64,000 bases of DNA from Saccharopolyspora rosea (GTDB lineage: Bacteria; Actinomycetota; Actinomycetes; Mycobacteriales; Pseudonocardiaceae): assembly GCF_025643595.1 (NCBI RefSeq), contig NZ_CP102826.1, positions 2,976,001-3,040,000 of the forward strand, written 5' to 3'. Positions 25,623 through 34,221 of the stretch are shown piece after piece (the first letter of the stretch is position 1; every line of letters starts with the position of its first letter). The notes under the pieces are model-generated. The model was not told the origin of the DNA. It did not search any database and was given only the letters and a program-made list of their open reading frames with translations. Position numbers and translations under genes: made by a program.

Positions 25623-25653
25623 TCCGGGGCCGGGACGCGGCTCCGGCCCCGGA
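25623..25653. terminator. Bidirectional hairpin between convergent genes
   Basis: Perfect 11-bp stem TCCGGGGCCGG / CCGGCCCCGGA with a 9-nt loop. It fills the gap between the convergent oxidoreductase and NAD(P)-binding protein genes. There is no T-run, as is usual in high-GC actinobacteria. Confidence 0.65.
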
Positions 25654-26454
25654 TCATTCCGCCGGGTGGGTCTGCAGCCACTGCTGCCACGTCGTGCCGC
25701 CCAGGCGTCCGTCGGGGCAGGTCAGCCCCTCGGCCGCGCGCCGCACCCGACCGGGGACGGGCACGGTGAGCACGCGCGGGTCGCGCCCCCGCGCGCCGCG
25801 CCACTGCCGCAGCGCCTCGCCCAGGCTCAGCACCTGCGGACCGCCGAAGTCCGGGCGCAGCCCGCCCGGCCCCTGGCGCACGCATTCCACGACGTACTCG
25901 GCGAAGTCGCGGTGGTCGACCGGCTGCGTCGGCACGCCGGTCGGCAGCGGCAGCACCGGCCACCGCGCGCCGCGCCCCAGCATCCGGTCCAGCAGCCAGT
26001 GGAACGGGGTGGCGCGCAGGATCGACCACGGCACGTCGGCCACCTCGACCAGCTCCTCGGCGGTGTGCTTGAGCCGCAGGTACGGCACCACCGGGCGGTC
26101 CGCGCCGACGACGGAGATCTGCACGAAGTGCCGCACCTGCGCGGCGGTGGCGTCCTCCAGCAGTCTGCTGGTGCCGTCGACGTCGACATCCGGCGGCGAA
26201 CGCCACAGGTCCAGCGGCGTGAGGTAGCCGCGGTGCGCGGCCGGTGACCATGTGGCCGCGTGCACCACGGTGTGCACGTCGGCGACGGTCTCGGCGACGC
26301 CCTCACCGGTGGTGAGGTCGCCCTGCACCCACTCCAGGTCCGGATCGGTGCCGGGGCGGCGGGCCAGCACCCGCACCCGGTGCGTCGGTTTGAGCAGCCG
26401 GACGATCTCGCGGCCCAGGTGTCCGGTTCCCCCGGTGACGGCGACTGTGTCCAT
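25654..26454 (-). CDS. NAD(P)-binding NmrA/atypical SDR protein
   Basis: A 266-residue atypical short-chain dehydrogenase. The N-terminal nucleotide-binding motif is VTGGTGHLGREIV, and VQGDLTTGEGV and VVHAATWSP follow as in NmrA-like or ubiquinone-associated proteins. A canonical YxxxK is not clear, so it may be a redox sensor or an NADH-binding assembly factor rather than a dehydrogenase. The ATG at 26454 has GGAGG 8 nt upstream. It ends at the convergent hairpin. Confidence 0.82.
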   Translation of the reverse strand: MDTVAVTGGTGHLGREIVRLLKPTHRVRVLARRPGTDPDLEWVQGDLTTGEGVAETVADVHTVVHAATWSPAAHRGYLTPLDLWRSPPDVDVDGTSRLLEDATAAQVRHFVQISVVGADRPVVPYLRLKHTAEELVEVADVPWSILRATPFHWLLDRMLGRGARWPVLPLPTGVPTQPVDHRDFAEYVVECVRQGPGGLRPDFGGPQVLSLGEALRQWRGARGRDPRVLTVPVPGRVRRAAEGLTCPDGRLGGTTWQQWLQTHPAE

Positions 26455-26502
26455 GGCGGCACCTCCGTGCCGCCACTGTCCCACCGGCCGGGTCCTGGCG
26501 CC

Positions 26503-27150
26503 TCAGTGCTCGCGCAGCGGTCCGGTCAAGCGCCCGAGCACGTCGCCGACGATCGGCAGCAGCCGCGGCGGGTGCTGCGGCGGAGCGTCCTGCGGCGGGG
26601 CCGAGGGGGATTGCGGGTCCGACGGCGGCGCCGGCTCCGAGGGCGGCGTGGTGTCCGGCGGGGGCGTCGACTCCGGGGGAGCCGAGGTCGGCTGCTCGGG
26701 CTCGGTGCTCTCCGCGGGGGCGGACCGGTGCGGCTTCGCGGTGTGCGTCGGAGTCGACGTCGATGTGGACGGTTCGTCCGTCGTGTCCGTCGTGGCCGGT
26801 GCACTGTGGTGGGTCTGCGGCGCGGGTTCCGGATCCACGGCGCGGGTGGCCACCAGGCGCGGCAGCGGTTCGTCGCGCGGGATCACCGGCACGACGGCGG
26901 CCGGGGCGACCCGGGGCGCGAGCAGCTCCACGCGCGGCAGCGCCGCCTGCCGTGGCCCCGGCGTGCCCGTCGGTTGCGGCGCGGGACCGTAGTGCGCGCT
27001 GCTGACCGCGATCACGGTGATGAAGACCGCGACCGCGTAACCGACGATGCGCGGCGGAGTGGCGTGGTGCCAGGTCTTGGGCTCGATCCGCCGGTGCCGT
27101 CCTTTGTGCATGCGGGACCGCGCCAACGACGACAGTCGCACCTTCGTCAC
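26503..27150 (-). CDS. Pro/Ser/Thr-rich single-pass membrane protein
   Basis: A 215-residue protein with a basic N-terminus (about 35 residues), one transmembrane segment (IVGYAVAVFITVIAV, about residues 34-50) and a long low-complexity external tail rich in Pro, Ser, Thr and acidic residues. The tail runs to a short hydrophobic C-terminus (RLLPIVGDVLGRL). The GTG at 27150 has an AGAGGTGGG ribosome binding site; the longer open frame to 27276 lacks one. The tail could span the cell wall. No domain is recognised, so the function is unknown. Confidence 0.65.
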   Translation of the reverse strand: MTKVRLSSLARSRMHKGRHRRIEPKTWHHATPPRIVGYAVAVFITVIAVSSAHYGPAPQPTGTPGPRQAALPRVELLAPRVAPAAVVPVIPRDEPLPRLVATRAVDPEPAPQTHHSAPATTDTTDEPSTSTSTPTHTAKPHRSAPAESTEPEQPTSAPPESTPPPDTTPPSEPAPPSDPQSPSAPPQDAPPQHPPRLLPIVGDVLGRLTGPLREH

Positions 27151-27306
27151 CCCACCTCTCGATCCGACGGCCACGCCATCACCCGCACGGGCGACGACCA
27201 TGGTCACCCTACGGCACCGCATCGCTCGTTGACCAACCCCCCGGTCAAGATCGTCGCTGGTCAGACCTGGTTCCACGAGTGCCGAGCGGTCTTCACCGCG
27301 CAGTGG

Positions 27307-27334
27307 TTGACTTCACACGCGCCGCAATTAACGT
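27307..27334 (+). promoter_or_regulatory. Possible promoter of the lactonase operon
   Basis: TTGACT at 27307-27312 followed after 16 nt by TAACGT at 27329-27334, about 85 nt upstream of the lactonase start. The spacing and -35 box are plausible for a housekeeping sigma factor; the -10 is weak. Confidence 0.35.
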
Positions 27335-27418
27335 GAAAACCGTCGCGTCCCGACCTCCGCACACCGAACGGCAGCCGTCCCCCGGATCACCGCCCCGCCG
27401 ACAGCAGGGAGTGCGATC

Positions 27419-28231
27419 GTGGCGAAGAGAACGACAGTCAGCATCCTCCACTGCGGGAACATGCACGCCGATCTCACCTGGCTGCTGCTGGCACCGGGCA
27501 AGGCGATGCGCCGCAGGCAGGACAAGGACCTACCCGCACCGTGGACCGCGGTGCCCACGTTGAGCGTCCTGGTGGACACCCCGGACGGAAAACTGCTGTG
27601 GGACACCAGCTGCCCGCGCGACTGGGAATCCCGCTGGGCCCCCACCGGACTGCAGGACTTCTTCCCCTACGACGAGGTCGGCGAGGACGAGTACCTCGAC
27701 GCGCGGCTGGCCCAACTGGGACTCGCCCCCGGCGACATCGACTACGTCGTGCTGTCCCACCTGCACTTCGACCACGCGGGCAACGCCGAGCTGTTCCGCA
27801 ACACCAACGCGAAACTGGTGTGCAGCGACAAGGAGAAGGAGTTCGCGTTCGGCTTCGACGGGCCGTTCAACGGCGCCCACCTCAAACGCGACTACGAGGA
27901 CCTGGAGTTCGTCACCGTCTCCGGGGACGAGGAGTTCCTGCCCGGGGTGACGCTGCTCCAGACACCCGGGCACACGCCGGGCTGCATGTCCATGCGCGTC
28001 GACCTGCCGGACAGCGGAACCATGATCTTCACCTCGGACGCGGTCTACATGGGAGCGAGCTACGGCCCGCCCGCCACGCCCGCGGCGATCGTGAACAACC
28101 TGGAGCAGTTCTACCAGTCGGTGGAGAAACTGCGCGGCATCGCCGAGAAGACCGACGCGACCATGGTGTTCGGCCACGATCCGGACCAGGTCCACCAGCT
28201 GCGCACCGCGCCCGAGGGGAGCTACACGTGA
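27419..28231 (+). CDS. Metallo-beta-lactamase-fold lactonase (AHL-lactonase/AttM-like)
   Basis: A 270-residue di-metal hydrolase of the N-acyl homoserine lactonase family. Metal ligands are His114, His116, Asp118 and His119 in LSHLHFDH, the later histidine in TPGHTPGC, Asp in FTSDAVY and the final histidine in VFGHDPDQ. The GTG at 27419 follows GCAGGGAG. The GTGA overlap couples it to the transhydrogenase gene. In Agrobacterium the related AttM/BlcC opens gamma-butyrolactone, and the next gene there encodes an iron alcohol dehydrogenase, as here. A gamma-lactone or an acyl-homoserine lactone are both possible substrates. Confidence 0.85.
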   Translation: MAKRTTVSILHCGNMHADLTWLLLAPGKAMRRRQDKDLPAPWTAVPTLSVLVDTPDGKLLWDTSCPRDWESRWAPTGLQDFFPYDEVGEDEYLDARLAQLGLAPGDIDYVVLSHLHFDHAGNAELFRNTNAKLVCSDKEKEFAFGFDGPFNGAHLKRDYEDLEFVTVSGDEEFLPGVTLLQTPGHTPGCMSMRVDLPDSGTMIFTSDAVYMGASYGPPATPAAIVNNLEQFYQSVEKLRGIAEKTDATMVFGHDPDQVHQLRTAPEGSYT

Positions 28232-29511
28232 GCGCCGCCGGCACCGACGAGACCATCTTCACCTGGGGCGCCCCGCCGCTGAAGTTCGGTGCCGGAGCCG
28301 CCGACGAGATCGGGTTCGACCTCGCCCAGTACGACGTGCGGCGGGTGCTGGTGATCACCGACGCCCGCGTGGCCGCCACCGGCGTCCCGCAGCGCATCGC
28401 CGATGCGCTGCAGCGCTACGACATCACCGCCGAGGTCTTCGACGGCGTGCACGTCGAACCCACCGACGACAGCTTCGCCAAGGCCGTCGGCCACGCGGCC
28501 GAGAACGGGCCGTGGGACGGGTTCGTCGCGGTGGGCGGTGGATCGGCCATCGACACCGCCAAGGCGGTCAACCTGCTGACCACCCACTCCGGCGAGCTGA
28601 TGGACTACGTCAACAAGCCGGTCGGCTCGGCGAAGGCGCCGCCCGGCCCGCTCAAACCGCTCGTCGCGGTGCCCACCACGGCCGGGACCGGATCCGAGAG
28701 CACCGCGATGTGCGTCCTGGACGTGCTGTCCATGAAGGTCAAGACCGGCATCAGCCACTGGCGGCTGCGGCCGACGATGGCCGTCGTGGACCCGCTGCTG
28801 ACCATGAGCGTGCCCGCCGGGGTCACCGCCGCGACCGGCATGGACGTCGTCTGCCACGCCCTGGAGTCCTACACCGCGCGCGGCTACCACACCTTCCCGC
28901 GCAAGGAGCCCGAGCAGCGGGTCACCTACTGCGGCGCCAACCCGGTCTCCGACCTGTGGTGCGAGAAGGCGCTGGTGCTGGTGGCGCAGTCGCTGCGCGA
29001 CGCGGTGCACCGGGGCGGCGAGGACGTGGAGGCGCGGACGAACATGATGCTCGCCGCCACCTTCGCCGGCCTGGGCTTCGGCAACGCCGGGGTGCACATC
29101 CCGCACGCCAACGCCTATCCGATCGCGGGCATGGTCACCGACTACGTCCCGGACGGCTACCCCGACGAACCGCTCGTGCCGCACGGCCAGGCGGTGTCGT
29201 TGACCGCGCCCGAGGCGTTCCGGTTCACCTTCTCCGCGGACCCGGAACGGCACCTGCGGGCCGCGCAACTGCTGCAACCCGACGCCGAGCTCGCCGCCGA
29301 GCCCGCCGAGCAACTGCCCCGCGCGCTGGTCGGCCTGATGCGCGACATCGGCATCCCCAACGGCATCGGCGCGGTCGGCTACACCGAGGCCGACGTGCCA
29401 GACCTGGTGCCCGGCACCCTCAAGCAGCAACGGTTGCTGGCCACCTGCCCCCGCGAGGTGGGGGAGGCCGAGATCGCCGAGATCCTGACCAGGTCGATCC
29501 GGAACTGGTGA
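28228..29511 (+). CDS. Iron-containing alcohol dehydrogenase (hydroxyacid-oxoacid transhydrogenase-like)
   Basis: A 427-residue group III (iron) alcohol dehydrogenase. The nucleotide-binding loop AVGGGSAIDTAKAV is near residue 95, and VPTTAGTGSESTAMCVL near 150. The histidine-rich metal site includes CHALES and HIPHANAYPI. The N-terminal WGAPPLKFGAGAADEIG and the overall length point to the hydroxyacid-oxoacid transhydrogenase (ADHFE1) branch, which oxidises 4-hydroxybutyrate to succinate semialdehyde with 2-oxoglutarate as acceptor. The GTG start overlaps the lactonase stop. It probably acts on the hydroxyacid the lactonase releases. Confidence 0.85.
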   Translation: MSAAGTDETIFTWGAPPLKFGAGAADEIGFDLAQYDVRRVLVITDARVAATGVPQRIADALQRYDITAEVFDGVHVEPTDDSFAKAVGHAAENGPWDGFVAVGGGSAIDTAKAVNLLTTHSGELMDYVNKPVGSAKAPPGPLKPLVAVPTTAGTGSESTAMCVLDVLSMKVKTGISHWRLRPTMAVVDPLLTMSVPAGVTAATGMDVVCHALESYTARGYHTFPRKEPEQRVTYCGANPVSDLWCEKALVLVAQSLRDAVHRGGEDVEARTNMMLAATFAGLGFGNAGVHIPHANAYPIAGMVTDYVPDGYPDEPLVPHGQAVSLTAPEAFRFTFSADPERHLRAAQLLQPDAELAAEPAEQLPRALVGLMRDIGIPNGIGAVGYTEADVPDLVPGTLKQQRLLATCPREVGEAEIAEILTRSIRNW

Positions 29512-29517
29512 GCAGTG

Positions 29518-29937
29518 ATGCCGATCTACGAATACCGCTGCGACTGCGGAACCCGGTTCGAACGCCTGCTGCGCACCCGCGACTGCCCGGACCAGCCGTG
29601 CCCCCGGTGCGGTGCGTCGGCGGCCAAGGTGCCCTCCGCGCTCTCGCTGGGCGGGCAGGCCGACGCGGGCCTGCCCCGCGAGCGGATGCCGCAGACCTGG
29701 CGCGGCACCTACGAGGGCGACCGCGAGTACGTCACCCGGTTGCGCCGCGACTGGGCCCGCCGCGAACGGCTGGAGGAACGCCACCCCGAACTCGCCGGGG
29801 ACACCCGGCCGGTGCTGGCGCACGAGGGCCGCTTCCACGGGGCTCCGCTGCGCGCCGGGGATCCGATCCCACCGCGCCACGGGCACGGGCACGGGCACGG
29901 TCATGGGCACACCGCGACACCCCCGGAGCGCGCATGA
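29518..29937 (+). CDS. FmdB-type zinc-ribbon protein with His-Gly tail
   Basis: A 139-residue protein. Residues 1-35 are a FmdB/CxxC zinc ribbon (MPIYEYRCDCGTRFERLL, then CPDQPCPRCGAS). The middle is charged, and the C-terminus ends with (HG)5H after PPR, a potential metal-binding tail. The ATG at 29518 is preferred to a GTG directly before it. It sits 6 nt after the transhydrogenase and overlaps the ligase start (ATGA). FmdB-like ribbons are often found beside amide or acid metabolism genes; the role is unknown. Confidence 0.8.
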   Translation: MPIYEYRCDCGTRFERLLRTRDCPDQPCPRCGASAAKVPSALSLGGQADAGLPRERMPQTWRGTYEGDREYVTRLRRDWARRERLEERHPELAGDTRPVLAHEGRFHGAPLRAGDPIPPRHGHGHGHGHGHTATPPERA

Positions 29938-31589
29938 GCTACCACGACCGTCCCTGGCTGGCGCGCTACGACCGGGGACAGCCCGCCGACATCCGGCCGG
30001 AGTTCGACAGCGCGCTGGAGATGTTCGCCGCTTCCGTGGCCGCCGCCCCGCACACCCCCGTCGTCCACTACTTCGACGGAACACTGACCGCCGGGGAACT
30101 CGACGGGCTCTCCGACGCCTTCGCCGTCGCGCTGCTCGACGGCGGGATGCGCCCCGGCGATCGGGTCGGGCTCTACCTGCAGAACGTGCCGCAGTTCCTC
30201 ATCGCCCTGCTGGGCACCTGGAAAGCCGGCGGGATCGCCGTGTCGATCAACCCGATGAACAAGGAACGCGAACTCTCGCTGCTGCTGCGCGACTCCGGGG
30301 CGAGCGTGCTGGTGTGCCTGGAGGGCCTGTACGAGTCGGTGGCGAGCAAGGTCCTCGCCGACACCGAGGTGCGGCTGACCGTGACCACCTCGGAACTGGA
30401 GTACCAGAGCCGCGACGACCCGCGGGTGTTCGGCGGCGTGCAGCGGCTGGCCTGCGAGGGCGCCCAGGACATGGCCGAACTGCTCGCCCGGTTCCGGGGG
30501 CGGCGGCCCCCGCCGGTGCGGTTCGGACCCGACGACGTGGCGGTGCTGACCTACACCTCCGGCACCACCGGCCCGCCCAAGGGAGCCATGAACACCCACC
30601 GCAACGTGGTGTTCAACGCCCAGACCTACCGGGACTGGATCGGTCTCGGTCCCGAGGACGTGATCCTGGGCGTGGCGCCGCTGTTCCACATCACCGGTCT
30701 GATCGGGCACGCCGCACTGGCCCTGCTGCTGCCCGCCCCGCTGGTGCTGACCTACCGCTTCGAGCCCGAGGTGGTCCTCGCCGCGGTCCGCGAGCACCGC
30801 GCCACCTTCACCGTCGGCGCCATCACCGTGTTCATCGCGCTGCTCAACACCCCGGGCGGGACCGCGGCCGACCTGGCGACGCTGACTCGGATCTACTCCG
30901 GTGGCGCGCCGATCCCGCCGAGCACCACCCGCGCCTTCGAGGACCACTTCGGACAGTACATCCACAACATCTACGGCCTCACCGAGACGACGTCGCCCTC
31001 GCACGGCGTCCCGCTGGGCGCCAGGGCCCCGGTCGACGAGACCTCCGGCGCGCTGTCGGTCGGCGTGCCCGTCTACAACACCGTGGTGCGCATCGTCGAC
31101 GACGACGGCCGGGAACTGCCGCCCGGCGAGATCGGCGAACTGGTCACCGAGGGCCCGCAGGTCGTCCCCGGGTACTGGGGCAAGCCGGAGGAGACCGCCG
31201 CGGCCCTGCCCGGCGGCGCGCTGCACACCGGCGACGTCGGCTACATGGACGCCGACGGCTGGTTCTACCTCGTCGACCGCAAGAAGGACCAGATCAACGC
31301 GGGCGGCTACAAGATCTGGCCGCGCGAGGTCGAGGACGTCCTCTACGAGCACGACGCGGTCCGCGAGGCCGCGGTGGTCGGCGTCCCCGACCCGTACCGG
31401 GGCGAGACCGTCAAGGCGTTCGTCAGCCTGCGCCCCGGCCGCCAGGTGCAGGCCGACGAGCTCGTCGAGTTCTGCAAGCGGCGGATGGCCGCCTACAAGT
31501 ACCCGCGGCAGGTCGAGATCCTCGACGAACTCCCCAAGACCGTCACCGGCAAACTGCTGCGCCGCGCGCTGCGCACCCGCGGGGCGTGA
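29934..31589 (+). CDS. AMP-binding acyl-CoA ligase
   Basis: A 551-residue adenylate-forming enzyme that activates a carboxylic acid as acyl-AMP and then acyl-CoA. The P-loop-like A3 motif is TYTSGTTGPPKG near residue 205, A5 is IYGLTETTSPSH near 345, and the A8 and A10 regions are VDRKKDQINAGGYKIWPREVE and PKTVTGKLLRR, the latter with the catalytic lysine. It closes the lactonase / transhydrogenase / zinc-ribbon operon with ATGA coupling. Its likely substrate is the acid produced by the upstream enzymes, or a medium- to long-chain acid. Confidence 0.9.
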   Translation: MSYHDRPWLARYDRGQPADIRPEFDSALEMFAASVAAAPHTPVVHYFDGTLTAGELDGLSDAFAVALLDGGMRPGDRVGLYLQNVPQFLIALLGTWKAGGIAVSINPMNKERELSLLLRDSGASVLVCLEGLYESVASKVLADTEVRLTVTTSELEYQSRDDPRVFGGVQRLACEGAQDMAELLARFRGRRPPPVRFGPDDVAVLTYTSGTTGPPKGAMNTHRNVVFNAQTYRDWIGLGPEDVILGVAPLFHITGLIGHAALALLLPAPLVLTYRFEPEVVLAAVREHRATFTVGAITVFIALLNTPGGTAADLATLTRIYSGGAPIPPSTTRAFEDHFGQYIHNIYGLTETTSPSHGVPLGARAPVDETSGALSVGVPVYNTVVRIVDDDGRELPPGEIGELVTEGPQVVPGYWGKPEETAAALPGGALHTGDVGYMDADGWFYLVDRKKDQINAGGYKIWPREVEDVLYEHDAVREAAVVGVPDPYRGETVKAFVSLRPGRQVQADELVEFCKRRMAAYKYPRQVEILDELPKTVTGKLLRRALRTRGA

Positions 31590-31593
31590 GCGC

Positions 31594-32541
31594 TCACGCG
31601 TCGGCGGCGACGCGGAACCCGAGGTTGCCGCTGGAGCTGTCCGGGGTGTTCAGGGTGCGAGCGCCGACGCGGTAGCGGTTGCAGTAGGAGTGGTGGCACA
31701 GGTAGGAACCGCCGCGCATCACCTTGGCCGTGCCCTCGGCGGGCCCGGTCGGGTCGGTGCTCGGTGCCGGGTCGTGCTCGGTGGTCCACCAGTCCGCGCA
31801 CCACTCCCAGACGTTGCCCGCCACGTTGCGCAGGCCGAAGCCGTTGGGCGGGAAGGCGTCGACCGGGGCGGTGCCCCGGTGGCCGTCCTCGACCGTGTTC
31901 TTGACCGGGAACCGCCCCTGCCAGATGTTGCACATGTGCTGCCCGCCGGGGGTGAGTTCGTCGCCCCAGGCGTACTTGGCGCGGGCCAGTCCACCGCGCG
32001 CGGCGTACTCCCACTCCGCCTCGGTCGGCAGCCGCGTTCCGGACCACTGGCAGAACGCGACCGCGTCGTTCCACGACACGTGCACCACCGGGTGGTCCAT
32101 GCGCTCCTCGACGTCCGAACCCGGCCCTTCGGGCCGGTTCCAGCACGCCTCGGGCACCCCGCACCACCACGGGGTCTGCTCCGGGCGAGGGGAGACGCGG
32201 CGCAGTTCGCCGGGCAGGAATCCGGCGAACACGTACGACCAGCCGAACCGCTCGGCCTCGGTGACGTAGCCGGTGTCGGCGACGAACTCGGCGAATTCGG
32301 CGTTGCGGACCGCGTGCACGGCGATCCGGAACGGCGCGAGCGCCACCCGCCGGACGGGCCCCTCGCCGTCGGCGGGGAAACCGTCCGGGTCGTCGGACCC
32401 CATCTCGAACTCCCCGCCCGGCAACGCCACCATCTCCGGTGCCCGGCCGGTCGCCGGGACCGGGACCGGCGATGCGGCACCCGGTCCGCCCCGCGACGGG
32501 CCGCAGCACCCTGCTCGTTCGGAAGCTGTCACGCGGTCCAC
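31594..32541 (-). CDS. Formylglycine-generating enzyme (sulfatase-modifying factor family)
   Basis: A 315-residue FGE-sulfatase domain protein. The two copper-binding active-site cysteines are Cys282 and Cys287 in GGSYLCHHSYC, followed by NRYRVGARTLNTPDSSSGNLGFR, which matches active bacterial FGEs rather than the inactive paralogues. It converts a Cys in CxPxR of a sulfatase to formylglycine. The GTG at 32541 is a tentative start; another GTG at 32532 is close. It is convergent with the acyl-CoA ligase; the two stop codons lie within the palindrome GCGTGAGCGCTCACGC. No target sulfatase is encoded in the window. Confidence 0.88.
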   Translation of the reverse strand: MDRVTASERAGCCGPSRGGPGAASPVPVPATGRAPEMVALPGGEFEMGSDDPDGFPADGEGPVRRVALAPFRIAVHAVRNAEFAEFVADTGYVTEAERFGWSYVFAGFLPGELRRVSPRPEQTPWWCGVPEACWNRPEGPGSDVEERMDHPVVHVSWNDAVAFCQWSGTRLPTEAEWEYAARGGLARAKYAWGDELTPGGQHMCNIWQGRFPVKNTVEDGHRGTAPVDAFPPNGFGLRNVAGNVWEWCADWWTTEHDPAPSTDPTGPAEGTAKVMRGGSYLCHHSYCNRYRVGARTLNTPDSSSGNLGFRVAADA

Positions 32542-32642
32542 CGTAAACCGGCCGCGCCGCCCGCCGGTGCGCAGTCGCGAACGTCCGCGCGGTGGTCGCG
32601 GCGGGTATCGTGACGATCACGCCGAGAGAGGTGAGGTGCGCG

Positions 32643-33815
32643 GTGGTGCTGCTCGACGACGTCCTCGACGTGCTGCCCGCCGACCGGGACGCCGCGACGC
32701 TGGTCGGCCGGATGTACCGCCCGGACGAGCGGGGCCCGAGCGTGGTGGCGGTGCGCGGTGACGAGCTGGTGGACATCAGCGCGACCGCCCCGACGCTCAG
32801 CGACCTGCTGGAGGGCCCGGACCCGGTCGCCGTGGCGCGCACCGCTCCCGCGCGCGGTGCGTGGCCGCTGGCCGACGTGCTCGCCAACAGCCTCGCCGGC
32901 ACCGCGGGCCCGCACCTGCTCGCCCCGGCGGACCTGCAAGTCCTCAAGGCGGCCGGGGTGACCTTCGCGCGCAGCATGCTGGAACGCGTCATCGAGGAGA
33001 AGGCCGGCGGCGACCCGGCCCGCGCCGCCGAGATCCGCGGCCGGGTGGAGCACTCCATCGGCGGCACCCTCGCCGCCGTCGCCCCCGGTTCGCCGCAAGC
33101 GTCGGCGGCCAAGCGCTGGTTGCTCGACGAAGGGCTGTGGTCGCAGTACCTGGAGGTCGGTCTCGGACCGGACCCGGAGATCTTCACCAAGGCGCCGCTG
33201 CTGGCCGCGGTCGGCGTCGGCGCCGACGTGGGGATCGCCGCGGGATCGGAGTGGAACAACCCGGAACCGGAGGTGGCGCTGGCGGTCCGCTCGGACGGCG
33301 CCGTCGTAGGGGCGATGCTGGGCAACGACGTCAACCTCCGCGACGTCGAGGGCCGCAGCGCCCTGCTCCTCCCGCAGGCCAAGGACAACAACGCCTCCGC
33401 GGCGCTGGGCCCGTTCCTGCGGTTGTTCGACGACGGGTTCGGCCTCGACGACGTGCGCACCCTGGACCTGCGCCTGCGGGTGCTCGGCGAGGACGGTTTC
33501 GCGCTGGACGGGCGCAGCTCGATGCGCGAGATCAGCCGGGACCCGGTGGAGCTGGTGCGCGCCGCGGTCGGCCGGCACCACCAGTACCCGGACGGCCTGG
33601 TCCTCTACACCGGCACGCTGTTCGCCCCGACCGAGGACCGCGACGCACCGGGACGGGGTTTCACCCACCACCTCGGTGATGTCGTGCGCATCTCGACGCC
33701 CCGGCTGGGCACCCTGGTCAACCGGGTGGCGCACTCCGAGAAGTGTCCTGAGTGGACGTTCGGGGTCCGCGCGCTGATGGCGAACCTGGCCGCCCGCGGG
33801 TTGCTGGCCGGCTGA
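32643..33815 (+). CDS. Fumarylacetoacetate hydrolase-family protein (AraD1-like)
   Basis: A 390-residue FAH-fold protein, longer than typical 280-residue bacterial FAH enzymes. The C-terminal domain carries the metal site (SEWNNPEPEVAL) and LGNDVNLRDVEGRSALLLPQAKDNNASAALGPF, a pattern I associate with the 2-keto-3-deoxy-L-arabonate dehydratase-like (AraD1) subgroup. It likely acts on a sugar acid or oxoacid. The GTG at 32643 is placed 6 nt after TGAGG; nearby in-frame GTGs exist. It is divergent from the FGE gene and ends in a clear hairpin. Confidence 0.8.
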   Translation: MVLLDDVLDVLPADRDAATLVGRMYRPDERGPSVVAVRGDELVDISATAPTLSDLLEGPDPVAVARTAPARGAWPLADVLANSLAGTAGPHLLAPADLQVLKAAGVTFARSMLERVIEEKAGGDPARAAEIRGRVEHSIGGTLAAVAPGSPQASAAKRWLLDEGLWSQYLEVGLGPDPEIFTKAPLLAAVGVGADVGIAAGSEWNNPEPEVALAVRSDGAVVGAMLGNDVNLRDVEGRSALLLPQAKDNNASAALGPFLRLFDDGFGLDDVRTLDLRLRVLGEDGFALDGRSSMREISRDPVELVRAAVGRHHQYPDGLVLYTGTLFAPTEDRDAPGRGFTHHLGDVVRISTPRLGTLVNRVAHSEKCPEWTFGVRALMANLAARGLLAG

Positions 33816-33825
33816 GGACGGGAAA

Positions 33826-33848
33826 GCCCGGCCCACGCGGGGCCGGGC
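33826..33848. terminator. Hairpin terminator between convergent genes
   Basis: Perfect 9-bp stem GCCCGGCCC / GGGCCGGGC with a 5-nt ACGCG loop, lying 11 nt after the FAH-family stop and 16 nt from the end of the convergent small gene. Confidence 0.7.
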
Positions 33849-33863
33849 CGTGGTGGTCGGGCG

Positions 33864-34028
33864 TCAGCGCTGCCCGGGCAGCCGCTTGCCGTGCACCAGC
33901 TGCGTCAGCGCGTGACGCAGGGTTTTCCGGCTCAGCGAACCGTTGTCGTCCACCACGTCGGTGAACATGACGATGCCCACGGTCAACACCAACAACAAAG
34001 CAACGACGACGACGAACACGCTACTCAC
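33864..34028 (-). CDS. Small single-pass membrane protein (54 aa)
   Basis: A 54-codon gene from a GTG at 34028. The N-terminus is one strong transmembrane helix (SVFVVVVALLLVLTVGIVMF) followed by a hydrophilic tail with a basic end (LTQLVHGKRLPGQR). An AGAAGGGG sits just before the start, and the terminator at 33826 lies after the stop. Hydrophobic organisation plus signals make it likely real, though it is too short to be found by length. The function is unknown. Confidence 0.6.
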   Translation of the reverse strand: MSSVFVVVVALLLVLTVGIVMFTDVVDDNGSLSRKTLRHALTQLVHGKRLPGQR

Positions 34029-34221
34029 ACCCCTTCTGCCCTGAATATCGATGGCGGCCGATATTCGTTACGTCGCGTGCGCTCCCGCGTGGCGTGCGTG
34101 ACGCCGGTGGCACCCGCGACGGGTGCGAACTGCTGCTCCTAAAATGTACCGCCGGACGTCTCGCCAGGAAACGGACCGTTCGGGCGTCCTTGCCGAGAAC
34201 CGCGAAGACTAGCCTGGAGAG

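Noticed and set aside
22856..26251. A 1131-codon minus-strand frame that appears to fuse several genes to the threonine dehydratase
   Set aside because: Only its last 322 codons (from the GTG at 23824, with ribosome binding site) are protein-like. The rest is antisense to the oxidoreductase and out of frame with the TetR gene.
31584..31599. Perfect palindrome GCGTGAGCGCTCACGC at the convergent ligase/FGE stops as a terminator
   Set aside because: It has no loop and the symmetry partly follows from the facing TGA and TCA stop codons; not reported as a separate feature.
31493..33460. 655-codon minus-strand frame over the FGE and FAH-family genes
   Set aside because: Not in frame with the formylglycine-generating enzyme and without domain features; shadow of the FAH-family coding strand.
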